NCBI GenBank assembly: GCA_021789735.1
Contig: JAJYJB010000033.1
Location: forward strand, 1 to 12,557
Direction: 5' to 3'
DNA: 12,557 nt
Source of the DNA: Nitrospirota bacterium
GTDB taxonomy: Bacteria > Nitrospirota > Thermodesulfovibrionia > Thermodesulfovibrionales > JdFR-88
Shown here in pieces: positions 11,767 to 12,557 of this stretch. Each line of letters begins with the position of its first letter. Positions within the stretch are counted from its first letter, which is position 1. The notes below the pieces were generated by a model. That model searched no databases. It was not told the origin of the DNA and saw only the letters and a program-made list of their open reading frames with translations. A program made the translations under genes and the position numbers.

Positions 11767-12557
11767 ATGGCGACAAGGAAGGCTGCAAAAACAAAGAGAC
11801 CCGCCGCGCTTGACCCCACTAAAAACCCGGACTGGAAGATCGCGCAGGAAGCGGAAAAGACCATGAAGACGGTCTACCAGCTGGCCGAAGAGCTGGGGCT
11901 TGAAAAGGAAGAGCTTCTGCCGCATGGCCATTATGTTGCCAAGCTTGATTTTAACAGGATAACCCAGAGGCTCTCCAAGGTCCCGGACGCCAAGTACATA
12001 GATGTGACCGCCATAACGCCGACCCCGCTTGGCGAGGGCAAGTCCACGACGACCATGGGCCTTACACAGGGCATGGGCAGGAGGGGCAAGAAGGTGATCG
12101 CGGCCATAAGGCAGCCTTCCGGCGGGCCCACCATGAACATAAAGGGCTCGGCGGCCGGCGGAGGGCTTTCCCAATGCATACCGCTTACGCCTTTCTCTCT
12201 TGGCCTCACCGGCGATATAAATGCCATAATGAACGCCCACAACCTGGCGATGGTCGCCCTGACCTCCCGCATGCAGCATGAGTTCAACTATGACGACCAG
12301 CAGCTTGCCAAGAGGAACTTAAAGAGGCTGAACATCGACCCCAGGAACGTCGAGATGAAGTGGATAATCGACTTTTGCGCCCAGTCCCTGAGGGACATAA
12401 TCATAGGCATCGGCGGAAAGCAGGACGGCTTCATGATGAACTCCGGCTTCGCCATCGCGGTCTCCTCCGAGGTCATGGCCATCCTGGCCGTGGCCAAGGA
12501 CCTGAAAGACATGCGCGAGCGCATAGGCAAGATAGTCGTGGCATATGACAAGAAGGG
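11767..12557 (+). CDS. fhs: Formate-tetrahydrofolate ligase (partial, runs off right edge)
   Basis: 263 residues are visible from ATG 11767 (AGGAGG at 11750-11755, long 11-nt spacing), about 45% of a usual enzyme. Fhs joins formate to tetrahydrofolate with ATP, giving 10-formyl-THF, the entry step of the methyl branch of the Wood-Ljungdahl pathway and also used for purine and serine synthesis. Seen: [17 protein letters not shown] with P-loop Lys92, then [47 protein letters not shown] and [14 protein letters not shown]. Several of these differ from the commonest form (such as EPSLGP.FGIKGGAAGGG and a shorter segment after NNL), so this is a divergent branch that I recall from anaerobic lineages. 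The basic N-terminal extension ([14 protein letters not shown]) is also unusual. Proximity to NuoE/F suggests a C1/redox operon. Confidence 0.95.
   Translation, partial: MATRKAAKTKRPAALDPTKNPDWKIAQEAEKTMKTVYQLAEELGLEKEELLPHGHYVAKLDFNRITQRLSKVPDAKYIDVTAITPTPLGEGKSTTTMGLTQGMGRRGKKVIAAIRQPSGGPTMNIKGSAAGGGLSQCIPLTPFSLGLTGDINAIMNAHNLAMVALTSRMQHEFNYDDQQLAKRNLKRLNIDPRNVEMKWIIDFCAQSLRDIIIGIGGKQDGFMMNSGFAIAVSSEVMAILAVAKDLKDMRERIGKIVVAYDKK

Noticed and set aside
1..12557. CRISPR array or insertion-sequence inverted repeats
   Set aside because: No regularly spaced repeats with unique spacers, no transposase and no terminal inverted repeats were seen. The repeats at 1174-1267 are too short and too irregular for CRISPR.

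Overview
The window reads as a bacterial chromosome segment of moderately high GC, from an anaerobe with folate-based C1 (Wood-Ljungdahl type) metabolism. An integrated mobile element ends at a tRNA gene near base 3.9 kb and ordinary host genes follow. Host identity is inference: a NuoE/NuoF pair next to formate-tetrahydrofolate ligase of the 'MNIKG' variant, rpsO-pnp followed by an M16 peptidase, and a Gram-negative-looking secreted-protein remnant suggest a Nitrospirota- or Desulfobacterota-like anaerobe, but nothing here fixes the phylum.

Bases 1-3906, element right end. This part holds the C-terminus of a ParM/actin-like segregation ATPase, a small ParR-like ribbon-helix-helix protein, a truncated secreted protein, and a replication protein lacking its N-terminus. 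These are followed by a DnaC/IstB-type helicase loader overlapping the replication gene, a small excisionase-type HTH protein, and a tyrosine integrase split by a frameshift. The integrase runs into the 3' end of tRNA-Arg (minus strand, 3865-3938), which marks the probable attachment site. The replication gene contains spaced GTGACT repeats and dyads followed by an AT-rich tract with direct repeats, the layout of an origin lying inside an initiator gene (lambda O style). Partition, replication and integration genes together look like a plasmid-like or phage-plasmid-like integrative element. It appears damaged: the integrase is frameshifted, and two unrelated gene fragments meet near base 1065.

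Bases 3939-6605. The tRNA-Arg has a near-consensus sigma70 promoter on the minus strand. Diverging from it are rpsO (S15) and pnp (polynucleotide phosphorylase), only 11 nt apart. rpsO has a small hairpin just upstream of its ribosome binding site.

Bases 6606-9084. An M16 zinc-peptidase gene (TTG start) and a minus-strand cysteine desulfurase gene converge and overlap by 59 bp at their 3' ends. The desulfurase has a TATAAT box only a few bases before its ATG and no visible Shine-Dalgarno, so its mRNA may be leaderless.

Bases 9085-12557. A 293-bp intergenic region with a palindrome and a tandem 11-mer precedes nuoE-like and nuoF-like genes, which overlap by 11 bp. fhs follows and runs off the right edge. 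NuoE/NuoF would form the NAD(H)-FMN-FeS module of an electron-transferring hydrogenase or formate dehydrogenase complex, and Fhs consumes formate, so the block plausibly links NAD(H) redox chemistry to the formate/methyl branch of C1 metabolism.
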